From Halocatena marina (lineage in GTDB: Archaea > Halobacteriota > Halobacteria > Halobacteriales > Haloarculaceae), in the NCBI RefSeq assembly GCF_023276375.1, contig NZ_JALLPK010000001.1, positions 62,001 through 126,000 on the forward strand: a DNA stretch of 64,000 nt, written 5' to 3'. The position numbers were made by a program, and so were the translations under genes. Below the pieces are notes generated by a model. It searched no databases, had not been told where the DNA came from, and saw nothing but the letters and a program-made list of their open reading frames with translations. Every line of letters starts with the position of its first letter. Position 1 is the first letter of the stretch. Shown one piece after another: positions 25,661-35,700 of this stretch.

Positions 25661-28294
25661 CTACTCCTCTAACTGCTCTTGCCACTGCTTCACTTTTCCC
25701 ATCAAGTCGACGGGCGATTCTTCGTTTACGTTTACACCCTCTAACGCCTCCAGCACCGCCTTTTTGTCCGGGTCCAACGACGCATCGTCGCCACCGTCTG
25801 CGCTTGTCCGGCGGAACTGTCCCGACCCGAGGTCGAAGACGACCTGTTGTGTATCATCGCCCGTGCTCTCACCACCGCGCACGTTAATGGCCTTGTCCTC
25901 ACGGAGCCGCCTGAGGACGGTCCGAGCACGATCCACAACCGGCTCTGGTACGCTCGCCAATTCGGCGACGTGGACTCCGTACGACCGATCAGCAGGGCCG
26001 TCGTCGATCGTCCAGAGGAACGTCACATCCCCATCTCGGTCCTCGGCGGCCATGTGGACGTTGTGAACGCCCGGAAGTCGATCCGCGAGATCGGTCAGCT
26101 CGTGATAGTGTGTGGCGAACAGCGTTTTCGATTTGATCTGGTTGTGAAGATACTCCGTTGCGGCCCACGCGATGGATATCCCATCGTAGGTCGCGGTGCC
26201 ACGGCCGACCTCGTCGAGAATGACGAGTGAGTCCTCTGTCGCTGAATGGAGGATGTTCGATAGCTCTTGCATTTCGACCATGAACGTCGAACGGCCCTGC
26301 GCGAGTTCATCGAGCGCACCGACGCGAGTGTAGATTCCGTCGACGAGACCGATTGTCGCGCTGTGTGCGGGGATAAAGCTCCCGATCTGGGCGAGAAGGA
26401 CGATCAACGCTGTCTGTCGCATATACGTTGATTTCCCGCTCATGTTCGGTCCCGTCACGACGAGAAAGCGCCAATCCTCGGTCATCGACAGATCGTTCGG
26501 GACGAACTCGGTCTGTGTTTCCACGACGGGATGGCGGCCGGTTTCGATATCGATCGGACCGGGGGCTGTGAGTGTCGGCTGCGTCCAGTCGTGGCGCACG
26601 GCGTGGACAGCGAGACCCATCAGCGTATCGAGCTCTGCGAGTGCCCGTCCCACGTCCTGTAGCAGGCTCGCCTGTTCGGCTGCCTGTGTTCGCAGTTCTT
26701 CGAAGAGTTCGTACTCCAACTCACCGCGTTGCTCTTCGAGGCGGAGGATGTCGCGTTCGTGTTCGCGGAGGTCGTCGGTGACGTACCGCTGGGAGTTTTT
26801 GAGCGTCTTGATTCCCTCGTACTCCTCTGGAACGTTCGCTGTCTCCGATTTTGGCACCTGAATGTAGTAGCCGTCGGTCTTGTTGCGATCGACCGTGAGT
26901 CGTCCGATGTTGTGACGGTTCTGTTCGCGTTCTGCGAGTGTCTCGATCCATTCAGTGGCTCCCTCGTGTTCCTCGATGAGTGCATCGAGTTCGTCGTCGA
27001 ACCCTTTCCGGATCAGTCCCCCTTGGGTGAGCGTCTGCGGTGGGTCTTCGGCGAGTGCGTCTTCGAGCGCAGTGTGGAGATCTGCTGCTGCCGTGCGGTC
27101 CGGGCGCGTAATGATGTCTGAAAGCGGCGACCCAGCCAGCCGATTTGTCCGTTCGATGCGCTCGCCTACTTGTGGCAACAGTGCGAGCGTGTCCCGCATT
27201 CGGAGGAGATCATGTGCGTCCGCGCTTCCCGAGACTGATCGACTGGCGAGTCGTTCGAGATCAGAGACGTTTCCGAGCAACTCGCGCAGTTCCTCGCGGA
27301 CCATTGCGGTCTCACAGAGCGCAGCAATACACGCCTGACGGCGTTCAAGCTCGCCACGAGATCGTCGCGGTCGGGTGAGCCACTCCTTCAGGAGTCTCCC
27401 ACCGGCGCTTGTCACTGTGTGGTCGATCGTCTCGAACAGTGATTTCCCGGACCCAGTCATCGTCTCGGCCAGCTCGAGATTTCGTTGCGTCGTCGCATCC
27501 AACTCGACGTGGTCGTCCGCCTGATAGCGCTGTAGCCGCGTCACGGCCGCGAGTGCGCCCATCCCTGTCTCTTCGATGTACGATAGCGAAGCCCCAGCCG
27601 CCCGGATTGCCGCTTCGTTTTCGAGACCGACGCTCGCTTCGATCTCCCCGAACTGCTCGCGCACGGTGTGTCGCGCCCGTCCGGGTTCGAAGGCAGCTGT
27701 TGCGTGCAGTGTGCTGTTCGTTTCGACACGCTCGTGCAGTCGTTCGAGGAGACGGTCGTTTCCACGGACGTCGGGTCCCGGGAGAACCTCTGTCGGGGTG
27801 AACCGATAGCACTCGGTGAGCACACTATCCTCTTCGGAGACCGTTGTAACGTGGAACTGACCGGTCGTGATATCGACGAACGCGAGACCGTATTCGTCCT
27901 CATCTGTCCGTCCTTCAGAGCCTCCTTCGACGATGGCCGCGAGATACTGTGCGTCTTCTGTCGTCGTTTCGAGTAGCGTCCCCGGAGTTACGACCCGCGT
28001 TATCGAGCGCTCATGGCCGTTCTCGGTTTCGTGTTGGTCCGCAACAGCGACCCGGTAGCCGCGCTCGACCAGTCCACTCACGTAGGGCGTGAGATCGTCC
28101 ACCGGAACACCTGCCATCTTGTACGTCTTCCCACCGCTCGACCGTTCTGAAACCTTCAAATCGAGTTCCTGACCGACCGTCACCGCGTCCTCGTGAAAGA
28201 ATTCGTAGAAATCACCCATCTGCATCGCCAGCAAGTCGGCTTCTGACTCGCGTTTCAACGCGAGATACTCGCCGACGATTCCCTCCGCAGTCAT
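25661..28294 (-). CDS. mutS: DNA mismatch recognition protein MutS
   Basis: An 877-residue MutS1. The mismatch-binding domain I has the GDFYEFF motif (Phe-x-Glu) near residue 27. Connector, lever and clamp domains follow, then the ATPase with Walker A TGPNMSGKST, Walker B LVILDEVGRGTATYDG and the conserved ATHYHEL switch. A short helix-turn-helix dimerisation tail ends the protein. The ATG ending at 28294 (MTAEGIVGEYL) is used; the open frame extends 69 bases further but overlaps the divergent promoter region. Upstream gene of a mutS-mutL pair. Confidence 0.96.
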   Translation of the reverse strand: MTAEGIVGEYLALKRESEADLLAMQMGDFYEFFHEDAVTVGQELDLKVSERSSGGKTYKMAGVPVDDLTPYVSGLVERGYRVAVADQHETENGHERSITRVVTPGTLLETTTEDAQYLAAIVEGGSEGRTDEDEYGLAFVDITTGQFHVTTVSEEDSVLTECYRFTPTEVLPGPDVRGNDRLLERLHERVETNSTLHATAAFEPGRARHTVREQFGEIEASVGLENEAAIRAAGASLSYIEETGMGALAAVTRLQRYQADDHVELDATTQRNLELAETMTGSGKSLFETIDHTVTSAGGRLLKEWLTRPRRSRGELERRQACIAALCETAMVREELRELLGNVSDLERLASRSVSGSADAHDLLRMRDTLALLPQVGERIERTNRLAGSPLSDIITRPDRTAAADLHTALEDALAEDPPQTLTQGGLIRKGFDDELDALIEEHEGATEWIETLAEREQNRHNIGRLTVDRNKTDGYYIQVPKSETANVPEEYEGIKTLKNSQRYVTDDLREHERDILRLEEQRGELEYELFEELRTQAAEQASLLQDVGRALAELDTLMGLAVHAVRHDWTQPTLTAPGPIDIETGRHPVVETQTEFVPNDLSMTEDWRFLVVTGPNMSGKSTYMRQTALIVLLAQIGSFIPAHSATIGLVDGIYTRVGALDELAQGRSTFMVEMQELSNILHSATEDSLVILDEVGRGTATYDGISIAWAATEYLHNQIKSKTLFATHYHELTDLADRLPGVHNVHMAAEDRDGDVTFLWTIDDGPADRSYGVHVAELASVPEPVVDRARTVLRRLREDKAINVRGGESTGDDTQQVVFDLGSGQFRRTSADGGDDASLDPDKKAVLEALEGVNVNEESPVDLMGKVKQWQEQLEE

Positions 28295-28371
28295 ACCATT
28301 TCTGTGGCGCGGCATCGAGTAAAACACTACGGGTTCGAGATCATTCTCGATTCTATTCCACATATTACGGA

Positions 28372-28644
28372 ATGAATTCTATTGTTGTTGGTTCACAGAA
28401 AGCATATGCTGCAGCAGTAAGTGTATTTTTCATGGGAAATCCAATTGGGATTATAATCGTCCTTTTCGGATTGATTGGGACGATTTGGCCATACAAGTTA
28501 GCTCGTTTCAACGAACAGATGGACTCAATCGGGAGCAGGCGGCGGTTCTCAGATGTCGAACCAGCTGGGTGGAACGTTGCGCTAACACGAGTTGTCGGTG
28601 TCGTAATGGTGATTATTGGAGTGATACTATTAGCAGGAGGATGA
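28372..28644 (+). CDS. Small two-helix membrane protein
   Basis: A 90-residue protein with two membrane helices (about 22-42, MGNPIGIIIVLFGLIGTIWP; and 70-89, TRVVGVVMVIIGVILLAGG). A short loop holds R-x-x-S-x-x-EPA, which recalls small bacterial two-helix proteins of the DUF6199 type; I cannot confirm that. Codon choice is AT-richer than neighbours. The start could also be Met21 (28432). It is divergent from mutS and 102 bases upstream of the MinD-like gene. Function unknown. Confidence 0.6.
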   Translation: MNSIVVGSQKAYAAAVSVFFMGNPIGIIIVLFGLIGTIWPYKLARFNEQMDSIGSRRRFSDVEPAGWNVALTRVVGVVMVIIGVILLAGG

Positions 28645-28746
28645 GATCCCGGACCAATCTCATTCCTGATCTCACGTTCTCATCGTGTGATCTGGTCTCT
28701 GAGTCTGTCCCACGAATTTTTAATCGAAGAGGAGACCACCCGGTCT

Positions 28747-29463
28747 ATGCGAAGCATAGCAGTGCTCGGGGCAGTCGGTGGGGCTGGTACGACTCGAACG
28801 TGTCTCGAATTCGGCTCAATACTAGCCCGCGACGGTCGATCGGTTGCGATTTTAGACGCGGCGTACGCAACCCAAGGACTTTCTGATCACGTCCGTGGTC
28901 GCATCACGTGCGATATGACTGCTCTTGTACTCAACGATTCTCCACTCGAATCTGGACTTGTTGACTTCGATCTTTCCGATCGTTCGGGACGGCTCGCTTG
29001 TTGTCCCGCCCACGCACCGTTCGAACGACTCGCGCGAGCGAAAACGCCCGAAGCAGCCCAGCGTTTCGAGGAGCGGATTGAGGAGGCGGTGCGTTCGTTC
29101 GATCACGTTCTCGTCGATACCCCGCCGGTTGCGGCGAATCAGGCCATCGCGGCGGTAACGAGCGTCGAGCGGGTTGCACTGGTCGCGCCAGCGGATCAAC
29201 GCGGTTCCGATGGAATTTCCCGTCTCTGTGATCGACTGACCGATATCGGTATCTCGACGTTCTGGACAATTCGAACGAATGCGACGGAGGAGACGTTGGA
29301 TGCAGATGGTATCCTTCCGACGCCCGACGTGACGGACCCGAACTCCGTTCCCACCACGATCCGGGGAGGCGGGCAATTTACGACTGCAGTTGCTGATGCT
29401 GTCGAGACGGTGCTCGATACCGACCTCGGTGTTGAACTCCAGACCGGTGGTCTTTTTTCTTGA
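28747..29463 (+). CDS. MinD/ParA-like P-loop ATPase
   Basis: A 238-residue SIMIBI ATPase. The deviant Walker A reads GAVGGAGTTRTCLE; it has GG-A-G-TT but the signature lysine normally found at KGG is replaced by Ala-Val (AVGGAGTT), unlike true MinD/ParA. The second motif is HVLVDTPPVAANQA. The switch residues and a C-terminal dimerisation region are poorly conserved. A role in positioning or partitioning is possible but uncertain. ATG at 28747 is used because the conserved first strand (RSIAVLGAVGG) starts there. It converges on the DUF7858-like gene. Confidence 0.75.
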   Translation: MRSIAVLGAVGGAGTTRTCLEFGSILARDGRSVAILDAAYATQGLSDHVRGRITCDMTALVLNDSPLESGLVDFDLSDRSGRLACCPAHAPFERLARAKTPEAAQRFEERIEEAVRSFDHVLVDTPPVAANQAIAAVTSVERVALVAPADQRGSDGISRLCDRLTDIGISTFWTIRTNATEETLDADGILPTPDVTDPNSVPTTIRGGGQFTTAVADAVETVLDTDLGVELQTGGLFS

Positions 29464-29503
29464 GTTTCGACTCGGAATGAGTCTGAAAACTTCGAGTATT
29501 GGG

Positions 29504-30016
29504 TTAGAACAACTCGCTCGTGTCGCTCATCGTCTCTGCGAGCGCATCACGCTTTGAAACAGTCGGGCTCGAATCGAGCGCGAACACAGATTCGAGTGCC
29601 TCGCGCGCCCCCGGTATCGGGTCGTGCGTCTCGACGAACGCTGCGAGCGCGAACTCCGTCTCTCCCACATTCGAGAGGGAAAGTGCCTCGGTCCGCGTAC
29701 ACTCGGCATTCAACCACTCGCGGACGATCGTCCGATCCATTGGTGTGGTTGCTGCGATCGGTTCACCGAGTAGGTGCAGCGTTTTTGCACCCGTGATTGG
29801 AGCAAGACCTGCTGTGCGGGAACTCTGCCCGACGCTTGCTCCGTCAGCATACGCCTCGATGAGCGTCGTTGCCTCCTCGACGCGACACGGAAGTTCGTCT
29901 GCAAACGCTGCCAATCGGTCGGTGAGTGAATCATTGGTCGCATCAACTGCTGCAATGGATCGCTTGCACTGTTCTGTCGTCACCTCCACTCCAGCGGCAA
30001 TGTCAGATAATCCCAC
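29504..30016 (-). CDS. Conserved haloarchaeal helical protein (DUF7858-like)
   Basis: A 170-residue, mostly helical protein. The blocks VEEATTLIEAYADGASVGQSSRTAGLAP and the ending KRDALAETMSDTSELF match a haloarchaeal family I remember as DUF7858; that name is unverified. The pattern of an alternating small/helical GASVGQ-x-ART-AG segment looks like a helix-turn-helix (compare SVGQSSRTAGLAPITGAKTLH), so DNA binding is possible. It is convergent with the MinD-like gene and divergent from TFB, sharing about 170 bases of promoter with it. Confidence 0.7.
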   Translation of the reverse strand: MGLSDIAAGVEVTTEQCKRSIAAVDATNDSLTDRLAAFADELPCRVEEATTLIEAYADGASVGQSSRTAGLAPITGAKTLHLLGEPIAATTPMDRTIVREWLNAECTRTEALSLSNVGETEFALAAFVETHDPIPGAREALESVFALDSSPTVSKRDALAETMSDTSELF

Positions 30017-30186
30017 TCTATCAATGTTGGATCATATTAACTTAAAGATTTGTTTTTAGTTAGTTCATTTTCGACCACTCGAACCGGAAGATACCGGTCA
30101 CCGGTAGGCTCTATCCATCGATTCAGTCGCTTCGACCGTTGTCGTGGTTGTTTTTAAAGGGTGAGCCGGACCCAGTTTGACATGTG

Positions 30187-31050
30187 ATGAGCTCCACAGT
30201 TCAGTGCTGTCCTGAATGCGATGGTCGAGTGCGAGTAGACGGAACGGAAAACATATGTGAGCGATGTGGACTGATTCTCGGTGAGAATCCGATCGATCAC
30301 GGTCCAGAGTGGCGGTCGTTCGACGACGACGACACGAATCCGGCTCGGACGGGGGCTCCACTGACTCGTTCGCGTCACGATCGAGGGTTGTCGACAGAGA
30401 TCGGTTATTCGACGCGATTAAAGGGTCGAAAGCGCCGACGGATCGCACGAATGCGCCGCCAACACAGCCGTGCACAGATATCGACGAAAGCAGAACGCAA
30501 TCAAGTGTACGCGTTCACTGAGATCCGGCGGCTCACGAGTACCCTCCAGCTCCCAGAGTCAATTCGTGATCGTGCATGCGTCCTCTTCGAATCCGCACAG
30601 AAAGCTGACCTGCTCCGTGGTCGCTCTCTTGAAGGGTTCGCGGCGGCTGCCATCTACGCTACCTGCCGGACGGATTCGATGTCACGGACGCTCGGTGAAA
30701 TTGTGGGTGTTGCCCGTGCTTCCGAAGCAGAATTGAAAACGGCCTACGACGCACTCAACCGCGAACTCGGGTTATCCACCGGCCCGATCGATCCGAGCGA
30801 ATATCTCGCGCGCTTTGCGTGTGAACTTGAGCTATCTCCTTCTGTCGAGCGGCGTGCACGCGAACTGACCGCGATGGCCCACGACCGTGGGTTCGTGTCT
30901 GGACGGAATCCGAGTGGTGTCGCCGCTGCCTGTCTGTACACTGCTGCAGACGAGGCCGGTCACGATATCACCCAGTGTGAAACTGCTGATGTAGCGGGAG
31001 TGACACCTGTAACGCTTCGGTCGACATACCACGATCTCATCAACGACTGA
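30187..31050 (+). CDS. Transcription initiation factor IIB (TFB)
   Basis: A 287-residue TFB, the archaeal TFIIB that bridges TBP-promoter DNA and RNA polymerase. The N-terminal zinc ribbon has CPEC (near 7-10) and CERC (near 25-28). The B-reader/linker region contains RTGAPLTRSRHDRGLSTEIG, and two cyclin folds occupy about 95-185 and 190-287. It is slightly shorter than many TFBs because the C-terminal fold ends compactly at TYHDLIND. Haloarchaea carry several TFBs with partly different promoter sets; which one this is cannot be told. GTG at 30184 overlaps the ATG; ATG 30187 is used. Confidence 0.94.
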   Translation: MSSTVQCCPECDGRVRVDGTENICERCGLILGENPIDHGPEWRSFDDDDTNPARTGAPLTRSRHDRGLSTEIGYSTRLKGRKRRRIARMRRQHSRAQISTKAERNQVYAFTEIRRLTSTLQLPESIRDRACVLFESAQKADLLRGRSLEGFAAAAIYATCRTDSMSRTLGEIVGVARASEAELKTAYDALNRELGLSTGPIDPSEYLARFACELELSPSVERRARELTAMAHDRGFVSGRNPSGVAAACLYTAADEAGHDITQCETADVAGVTPVTLRSTYHDLIND

Positions 31051-31170
31051 ACTCTGCGTGCGTCTGTGCGCAACTATACGAGCGGTTCACAGCCAACGAG
31101 TGCACGGATGACTCTGTTCTGTCCTCTCCTCCCTGATTGAAGACTCGAATGTGTAACATTGTATACCGTT

Positions 31171-32037
31171 TCAGAGGAGAATCGCCGGTGCGTCCATCCA
31201 TTCAGCTGCTGCCTGAGCGCTCACGAACCGCTCGCACTCGAGTACGACTGGGGCTTCGAGCACTCCCAGTTGAGCCATTGCGAGCGCCGCCGTCACAGGA
31301 TTATCGTCGTCGTCATCGTGGTCGTTGAATCCAAATCTAATCGCGCCCGGAACCGTTTCGATCGTCCGCTCGAACTCATCCTCAAGCTGCACAACAAGGT
31401 GTTCGCGGGCGGCTCTGGCGACGTTCGCCGCCCGATCTTCGAGCGCGAGCCGTTCATCTCGAATGTCGTTGAGCCGTCGCTGACGTTCTCGCTTCTGTTC
31501 GAGTGCGTGTTCGGCTGCTGCGCGTTCTGTTTCAAGTTCGCTCAGTTCACGAATCGCGCGTTCGAGCGCAGCGAGCGCCTCCTGTGCGGGTTCACTCTCT
31601 GTCCCCGTTTCGCGGAGGGCCTCTACTTGTCCGTGCAGCCGGGCGACGTACTCTCGCTGTTGTTCGATTTCGTCTTGTGTGGCGGCCAATCGCTTGCGTG
31701 CCGGGATCGTGTCCACTGTCGCTGTCGGAAGAGCGCTGATCTGGTTCAATATGCGTTCTTGCTCGTCGTCCTGTGGCGCAGACCAGCCACGAGATCGAGC
31801 AACCGCTGCAAGCGCCGTTCGTAGACGAAGATTCATCCCAGCCGTAATCCATCCAACGTGCTCGTGGAGTACTCCCGGACGAGCGCACTCGACGGTGACC
31901 TCAATTCTATCCTCTCTCTTACTTTCACGTTTGCCTTCGTCTCTAATTGCTTGCACTATTTGTTCAGCGACGAGCGAGGTGTTCGAGAGATCGATCGCCC
32001 GGCCACACCAGACGCGTCCGTTCGATTCGATTCTCAC
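31171..32037 (-). CDS. Coiled-coil protein of haloarchaeal unknown family (DUF7856-like)
   Basis: A 288-residue protein. An N-terminal strand-rich part (1-65) with GRAIDLSN and the block HEHVGWITAGMNLRLRTALAAVARSRGW (about 58-86) is followed by a coiled coil (about 115-215) rich in Glu, Arg and Ala. A C-terminal domain (about 235-288) ends EAPVVLECERFVSAQAAAEW. I recall similar proteins as DUF7856 next to mcm in other haloarchaea (unverified). Its start overlaps the end of the 112-residue gene by four bases (ATGA), so the two are coupled. Last gene of the mcm cluster; function unknown. Confidence 0.72.
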   Translation of the reverse strand: MRIESNGRVWCGRAIDLSNTSLVAEQIVQAIRDEGKRESKREDRIEVTVECARPGVLHEHVGWITAGMNLRLRTALAAVARSRGWSAPQDDEQERILNQISALPTATVDTIPARKRLAATQDEIEQQREYVARLHGQVEALRETGTESEPAQEALAALERAIRELSELETERAAAEHALEQKRERQRRLNDIRDERLALEDRAANVARAAREHLVVQLEDEFERTIETVPGAIRFGFNDHDDDDDNPVTAALAMAQLGVLEAPVVLECERFVSAQAAAEWMDAPAILL

Positions 32038-32372
32038 AGCTCTCTCTTTGCCATTGTCTTTACATCTGGAAGATCTGTTCCTGCAGCGAACGCAGAGTAT
32101 GGCGTACAGGCGTGCTCTCGCGTTTCATAGGCCTGTACCGCCTCTCGGACGTGTTCTGGCACTTCGATGAATTCGTTGAGTGGTCTCGTTACCTCGATCT
32201 GTACGTCTTCTGGATGCTTTTCTCGGAGACGAAGCGCGAGAAAGGCCTCAAGTTCGGTTGCTTCGAGTAGCGCCGACCGACCAAACGATCGAACGACACA
32301 CTCCTCGTGTGAGCGCCTGACGTTCCGCAGGCTGCCCCGCGCCGACGCCGAATACGTGACGACCAAAAGCAT
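32034..32372 (-). CDS. Small haloarchaeal protein (DUF7855-like)
   Basis: A 112-residue protein. Conserved-looking blocks are RNVRRSHEECVVRSFGRSALLEATE and EAFLALRLREKH, followed by a charged C-terminus. There is no membrane segment or known catalytic motif. I recall this family as DUF7855 (unverified). It lies 86 bases after the 90-residue gene and overlaps the coiled-coil gene by four bases, within a run of genes that follows mcm on the same strand. A role tied to replication is suggested by position only. Confidence 0.72.
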   Translation of the reverse strand: MLLVVTYSASARGSLRNVRRSHEECVVRSFGRSALLEATELEAFLALRLREKHPEDVQIEVTRPLNEFIEVPEHVREAVQAYETREHACTPYSAFAAGTDLPDVKTMAKREL

Positions 32373-32458
32373 ACCATTGCTGGCGCAACTTGATATTTAA
32401 TTCTATTTGATTGATCAGGGATATTCAGTACCGGCCTGCCCATGCCGTCAATAATAAG

Positions 32459-32731
32459 TCAGTCAACACGTTCGACGTCGAATCGCTTGGTGTCGTCTGA
32501 AATAAGCTCCTGGATCTGTTTGCGTGCATCCTGCACTGACTCTGCGACGACGACTAAGCCATCGACAGCCGGTGGGCCACTCGCCTCATAGGTCTGCTGC
32601 TCTTCGAATTCTGTCGCATAGGAGCGAAGGATCGCTCGAACACGCACTTCCATCGTCACAAGATCGATTTCGCCCGCTTCGAACTCGGATAATGCTTCCT
32701 CGACGTTCCTGAGTGCTGATATACGATCCAT
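32459..32731 (-). CDS. Small acidic protein immediately after mcm (DUF7854-like)
   Basis: A 90-residue acidic protein. Its ATG directly abuts the mcm stop codon with no gap, so it is almost surely translated from the mcm transcript. The N-terminal half is helical (ALRNVEEALSEFEAGEIDL), the C-terminal half contains a strand-helix unit (VDGLVVVAESVQDARKQI). I recall it as the DUF7854 family (unverified). No function is known; tight coupling to the helicase gene makes a replication accessory role worth testing. Confidence 0.72.
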   Translation of the reverse strand: MDRISALRNVEEALSEFEAGEIDLVTMEVRVRAILRSYATEFEEQQTYEASGPPAVDGLVVVAESVQDARKQIQELISDDTKRFDVERVD

Positions 32732-35700
32732 CTATACGGTTCGGAGATTGCCAGTGTTCGGCTCGTAGACATCTCCCTGTCGCCGTAGTTTCTCGATTTC
32801 GTGTTCGGCCTTCGAACGTTCCATCCCCACCGTTTCCGCATAATCGAGTATTTCTTCGATTGGTGCACCGTCGTCGTACTCTTGCTCGATTTCGGAGATG
32901 ATTCCCTTGATGTTGCGGATGCGATCGCGCTGGCTCTTCGACGTTCCGGTCTCGATGACATCAGCATCGAATTCGCCGGTTTCGGGATCCATCCCAATGT
33001 CTTCGAGCGACGCAGTCACGACTTCGAGGATACGATCGACATCTTCTTTCTCGACGGTATCAGACAGCCGTACCCGGGCGCTTGCCTCCGCTAAGCGAAC
33101 CAACGCTTCGAGCTTGCGGGCCGTCACTGGCACCGGCGCGTCACCGTCTGTGCCCTGTGAGCGCAGATCCACGTAGAAATCCTCGATTGAGGTTTTTGCT
33201 TCCTCAGTCATCATTGGGAAACAACTCCGTTTCGCGTAGGCGATGTATTTACGCAACAGATCAGCGTCGATCGACGGCTCTACGTCCTCGGTGACACTGT
33301 CTACCTCTTCCTGTGAAACGTTCGACGTGCTGGTCTCAGTCCGGTGGGTGTGAAGCTCCCCCGCGTAGTTCGTGTTGACGATGTGTTCGGCGAGTTCCTT
33401 GTCCTTCTCCGGGTTGGGCTTGTCAGTCACTGTGAAAATGATGTCGAATCGGGAGATGAGCGCCGGTTCGAGATCGATCTGTTCTGGGATTGATTCGTAC
33501 TCATCGAACCGACCGTATTTCGGGTTGGCTGCACCGAGCAGCGAACATCTCGATTTGAGGGTTGCGTTAATTCCTGCCTTGCTGATGCTGATCTCCTGCT
33601 GTTCGAGTGCTTCGTGCATCGCCGACCGGTCTTCGGAGTTGTGCACGATCATCCCGTTGGCAACGAAGTTGTGTGTCCCTTCGACAGTGAGGTCGTAGAC
33701 TGATTCGTACGCGTGATCGTCGATACTTCGCGTTCGTTCGACTTTCCTGTACGAGACGTCTTTTCCGCTGTAATCACGACGTTCGAGCGGTGCGTGCAAG
33801 ACGTTCAGCTTTGTGCCACCATCTGTGACTGGATTCGGGACGGCAACGAGGTCGTTACGAGCGAGATCCGCAGCGGGTTTCTCAGTCCGTTCGTCGTTTT
33901 TGAGAACGAAAAACGGGTGATCGGCCGTTGTCGTGAGCGATTCTCCCGATTCGAGTGTGATCTCGTGCAGTTGCGTTGGAGCGTCGTACTCGTGGACCGC
34001 CTCGATAGAGCGACGGACAATTCGACCGTCGTCATCCATCGTCCACACCTCTTTGTTCATGCCGCGTATCGTCCGTCCGTTTTCGTAGTGAGACGCTTCT
34101 TTTCCCTCGGATGCAGCGTCGCATGCGAGTTCACGGATCGGAACCGTTCCCTGCCCTGTCAGAACGAGCGTATCGCCGGTCACACACCGCATTTTATCGA
34201 GCTCGTCGACTGCGGCGACGCCCTGATCGGCGAGCACGAGTGCCCCCGCCTCAAGCGACCACTGCTGGCCCTCGCTGAAGTCGTCTCGAACCGCAGCAGC
34301 GGTAATCCCTGCTGCAGACGAACCTTTTCCTGCTGTGTACACCGAACGCGGCGCGATGTTTCTGACGTACTGTAAGAGCTGAGAGTTGTGCGAAACAACA
34401 TCATTCGAGAGATACGTGTGCGTTCCCGCAACTTCGAGGTCGTACACCCACTCCTCGTCCGGCTCGGTGATTGTAATTGCTTCAATGCGATCAGAGACAA
34501 CCGCTGGTGCAGCGTGTGATACAGACGTCTCTGCACTCTTTGTGTCTGTGCCCCCGTCGGTCGCCGTCGCAGTCGTGGAGTGTATCGAGATCCGCTGCTC
34601 TTGATCCAGACTCTGACTTTGAGTCTGATTTTGATTTTGTTCCCGATATCCATCGGCAACTGCGATTGGATCGCCAACAGCGAGTGACTCGGCTCGTACT
34701 GGCGTAAATTGACCATCTGAATCCACGAACAGTGGGTGTGAGGGTGTCACTTCGAGCTCGTATCCGCGCGCTGTCTCGATGTGGTACATCTGCTCCGGTG
34801 CTGTGCGCTTCCAAACTTTGGTCGCTCGTTTCTGTGTTAATGTTCCGTCGCTATCGAGCGATGGCAGCCAAAACTCACAGGATTGATAGACGCCGTCGTC
34901 GATCGGTTCTGGGTCATCGAGGCGTGATTCGACCAGCTCACGGATCGGTGCTTGTGATCCGTCGGCGAGCCGGACGCTGGTCTCTCCCGAGACACACTTT
35001 CCTGTCCCCGGGTCACCGATCAAGAGGATATGCATATCTCCCCGGATGCGCGAACCGTCCGGAAGGTTCTTTGTAACGCCAGAGAACAACTGGAGGATGA
35101 TGGCCAACTTCTCGTCGTCGTAACCGTAGATCGACGGGGCCATCGAGGCAACCATCTGATCGTAGATGTCGTTTTCATCCGACAATGAGATGATTCGCTT
35201 TTTGTCCTCCTCGGTGATCGTCATGTCCTCGAACCGGTCGTCTTCGATCTCGACCGTAATCCCTTCCATGTAGATATCAAACATGGTCGATTTTTCCCCG
35301 TGGGATTCCTGTTGGTCGAGGTGTAACACGCCCGTCACTCGAACGGTGTCGCCTGCAGTAACCTCGCCAGTGATGTCATCTTCGATATGGATGTCGATAT
35401 TTTGTGGACGTTCACCCCCGCGCAGTCCTTCTGGACTCTCCTGAACGCGGATCTTTTGTGCATCGATGAATTCAGATTGGTCAAAATTGATGCGGAACGG
35501 ACCCTGTCGCTCACAGCCCTGACATTCGTGTGGTTGGTGAAAGTCACCGCCCGTTTGTGGAATACGCGTTAGCGACCCACAACGCTGGCATTCGAAAGCT
35601 GCCTCCTGAATCTTCGGACGGACGTCCGTCGCTTTTCGGATGATTCCCCGGAGGCTCACCAGCTGGCCGCAGTGATGTGCGCGAATCTCTCGTATTTCGG

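Noticed and set aside
29504..30059. 179-residue plus-strand frame (29520-30059) opposite the DUF7858-like gene
   Set aside because: Ser/Ala/Val-rich shadow; the minus-strand protein is acidic and resembles a conserved haloarchaeal family.
31159..31824. 221-residue plus-strand frame over the coiled-coil gene
   Set aside because: Cys/Phe/Arg-rich shadow of the acidic minus-strand gene; it lacks halophile composition.
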